Shown here piece by piece: positions 4,951-5,709 of a stretch of DNA of 5,709 nucleotides. The DNA lies in contig JAAZOA010000002.1 in the NCBI GenBank assembly GCA_012798055.1, positions 1-5,709 of the forward strand, written 5' to 3'. A model generated the notes under the pieces. It was given only the letters and a program-made list of their open reading frames with translations. It was not told the DNA's origin and did not search any database. Numbering within the stretch: position 1 is the stretch's first letter; every line of letters starts with the position of its first letter. Made by a program: the position numbers and the translations under genes. This DNA is from Syntrophomonadaceae bacterium (GTDB lineage Bacteria > Bacillota > Syntrophomonadia > Syntrophomonadales > Syntrophomonadaceae).

Positions 4951-5709
4951 ATGCGGACGAGTGACCTGCACTTTAAATTGAAGGTATATGGCGGAATTGT
5001 GGTTTTGCTCCTGGCGGTACTGTGCTTGAAACTAGCTGTTGTGCAGTTATTCTATAGCGATATATACCAAACCAAGGCCAAGGAAAATCGACTCCGACTG
5101 GTTTCGATCAAAGCATCCCGGGGCGAAATGTATGACCGTAACGGGACTATACTTGCCGCCAATCAGTTGGTCTATATCCTGACTATGACCAATCCCCGGG
5201 AGAGCGACCAGGATGATGTAATAGCCCGCCTGGTCAGCTTGCTTAAGCCAACCTTTCCCGAAGTCACTGCTGAATATATCAAAGAGAAAATTGAGCTTCA
5301 GAAATTTAGACAGTATGAGCCGGTGACCATCCTGCGCGATATACCTTGGGAATTAGTGGTGAAAATTGAGGAAAACCGCCATGATTTGCCCGGCATAGCC
5401 GTGGATATCGAACCATTGCGTTACTATCCCCTGGATACCCTGGCCGGCCATGTACTGGGTTACATTCATTCCATAAACCAGGATGAACTTGCCGCCAACA
5501 GCGCCCAGTACAATATGAACAGCCTGGTAGGCAAATCGGGGCTGGAGAAGCAATATGAGGCTGAACTCCGGGGTATAAACGGTGCGCGCCGGGTGGAGGT
5601 CGATGCCCAGGGCAGGCCGGTAGGGGAATTGGTTACCCTGGATCCAGTAGCCGGCAACAATCTTACCCTGACCCTGGACGAAAAGCTACAAGTGGTAATG
5701 GAGCATTCC
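4951..5709 (+). CDS. mrdA: penicillin-binding protein 2 (elongasome transpeptidase), N-terminal part (partial, runs off window)
   Basis: The frame is open from ATG 4951 to the window end: 253 codons, no stop. PBP2 is the class B penicillin-binding protein that crosslinks lateral-wall peptidoglycan as the partner of RodA and MreC. Visible are a short cytoplasmic N-terminus, one membrane anchor (about 14-34), then the pedestal/dimerisation domain beginning with ASRGEMYDRNGTILA (55-69), the class B signature. Further on are PGIAVDIEPLRYYPL (about 147-161), LAGHVLGYI (164-172) and GKSGLEKQYEAELRG (194-208), all typical of PBP2 rather than PBP3. The transpeptidase SxxK, SxN and KTG motifs lie beyond the window. 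GAGGA (4938-4942), inside the mreD end, is 8 nt upstream of the start. One base separates it from the mreD stop, so translation is tightly coupled. Full-length Firmicutes homologues run to about 600-700 residues. Confidence 0.93.
   Translation, partial: MRTSDLHFKLKVYGGIVVLLLAVLCLKLAVVQLFYSDIYQTKAKENRLRLVSIKASRGEMYDRNGTILAANQLVYILTMTNPRESDQDDVIARLVSLLKPTFPEVTAEYIKEKIELQKFRQYEPVTILRDIPWELVVKIEENRHDLPGIAVDIEPLRYYPLDTLAGHVLGYIHSINQDELAANSAQYNMNSLVGKSGLEKQYEAELRGINGARRVEVDAQGRPVGELVTLDPVAGNNLTLTLDEKLQVVMEHS

Noticed and set aside
1..5709. Mobile element, CRISPR, tRNA/rRNA, riboswitch or novel defence system
   Set aside because: No long direct or inverted repeats, transposase or integrase motifs, tRNA-like cloverleaf or unexplained long coding stretch was seen. 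The largest non-coding stretches (77-214 and 845-951) are accounted for by terminators and promoter candidates. The locus is conserved housekeeping.

Overview
This window comes from a Gram-positive, endospore-former-type anaerobe of the class Clostridia, of moderate GC, perhaps in the Syntrophomonas/Pelotomaculum/Desulfotomaculum neighbourhood. That placement is inferred from gene content and order: rex followed by a DUF4321 gene, then maf-radC-mreB-mreC-mreD-mrdA. Genus cannot be fixed from the sequence alone. All genes are on the plus strand.

Region 1 (1-214) holds the last 24 codons of a membrane protein, probably a PiT-type phosphate permease. After it come a weak hairpin terminator and a promoter-like pair (TTGCAA / CATAAT) for the next gene. 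Region 2 (215-887) is rex, the NADH-sensing redox repressor, closed by a textbook 12-bp-stem terminator, so rex looks monocistronic. Region 3 (888-951) is a short intergenic region with a weak promoter candidate overlapped by a small dyad. It leads into region 4.

Region 4 (952-5709, running off the end) is a tightly packed operon: DUF4321 small membrane protein, maf (nucleotide pyrophosphatase / septum-associated), radC (JAMM-fold protein), mreB, mreC, mreD and the N-terminal third of mrdA (penicillin-binding protein 2). Gaps are 1-19 nt, with one 11-nt overlap (maf/radC). MreB forms membrane-bound filaments. MreC and MreD link these through the membrane to PBP2, which crosslinks lateral-wall peptidoglycan, so the second half of the window encodes most of the cell-elongation machine. 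Maf and RadC are long-standing neighbours of mreBCD in Firmicutes.

Six of the eight genes whose starts lie in the window appear to begin with TTG or GTG. I fixed those starts from Shine-Dalgarno spacing and family N-termini, and several differ from the longest open frame. No mobile element, CRISPR array, RNA gene or evidently novel system is visible. This is a conserved housekeeping locus, and the findings below are refinements and small regulatory hypotheses.
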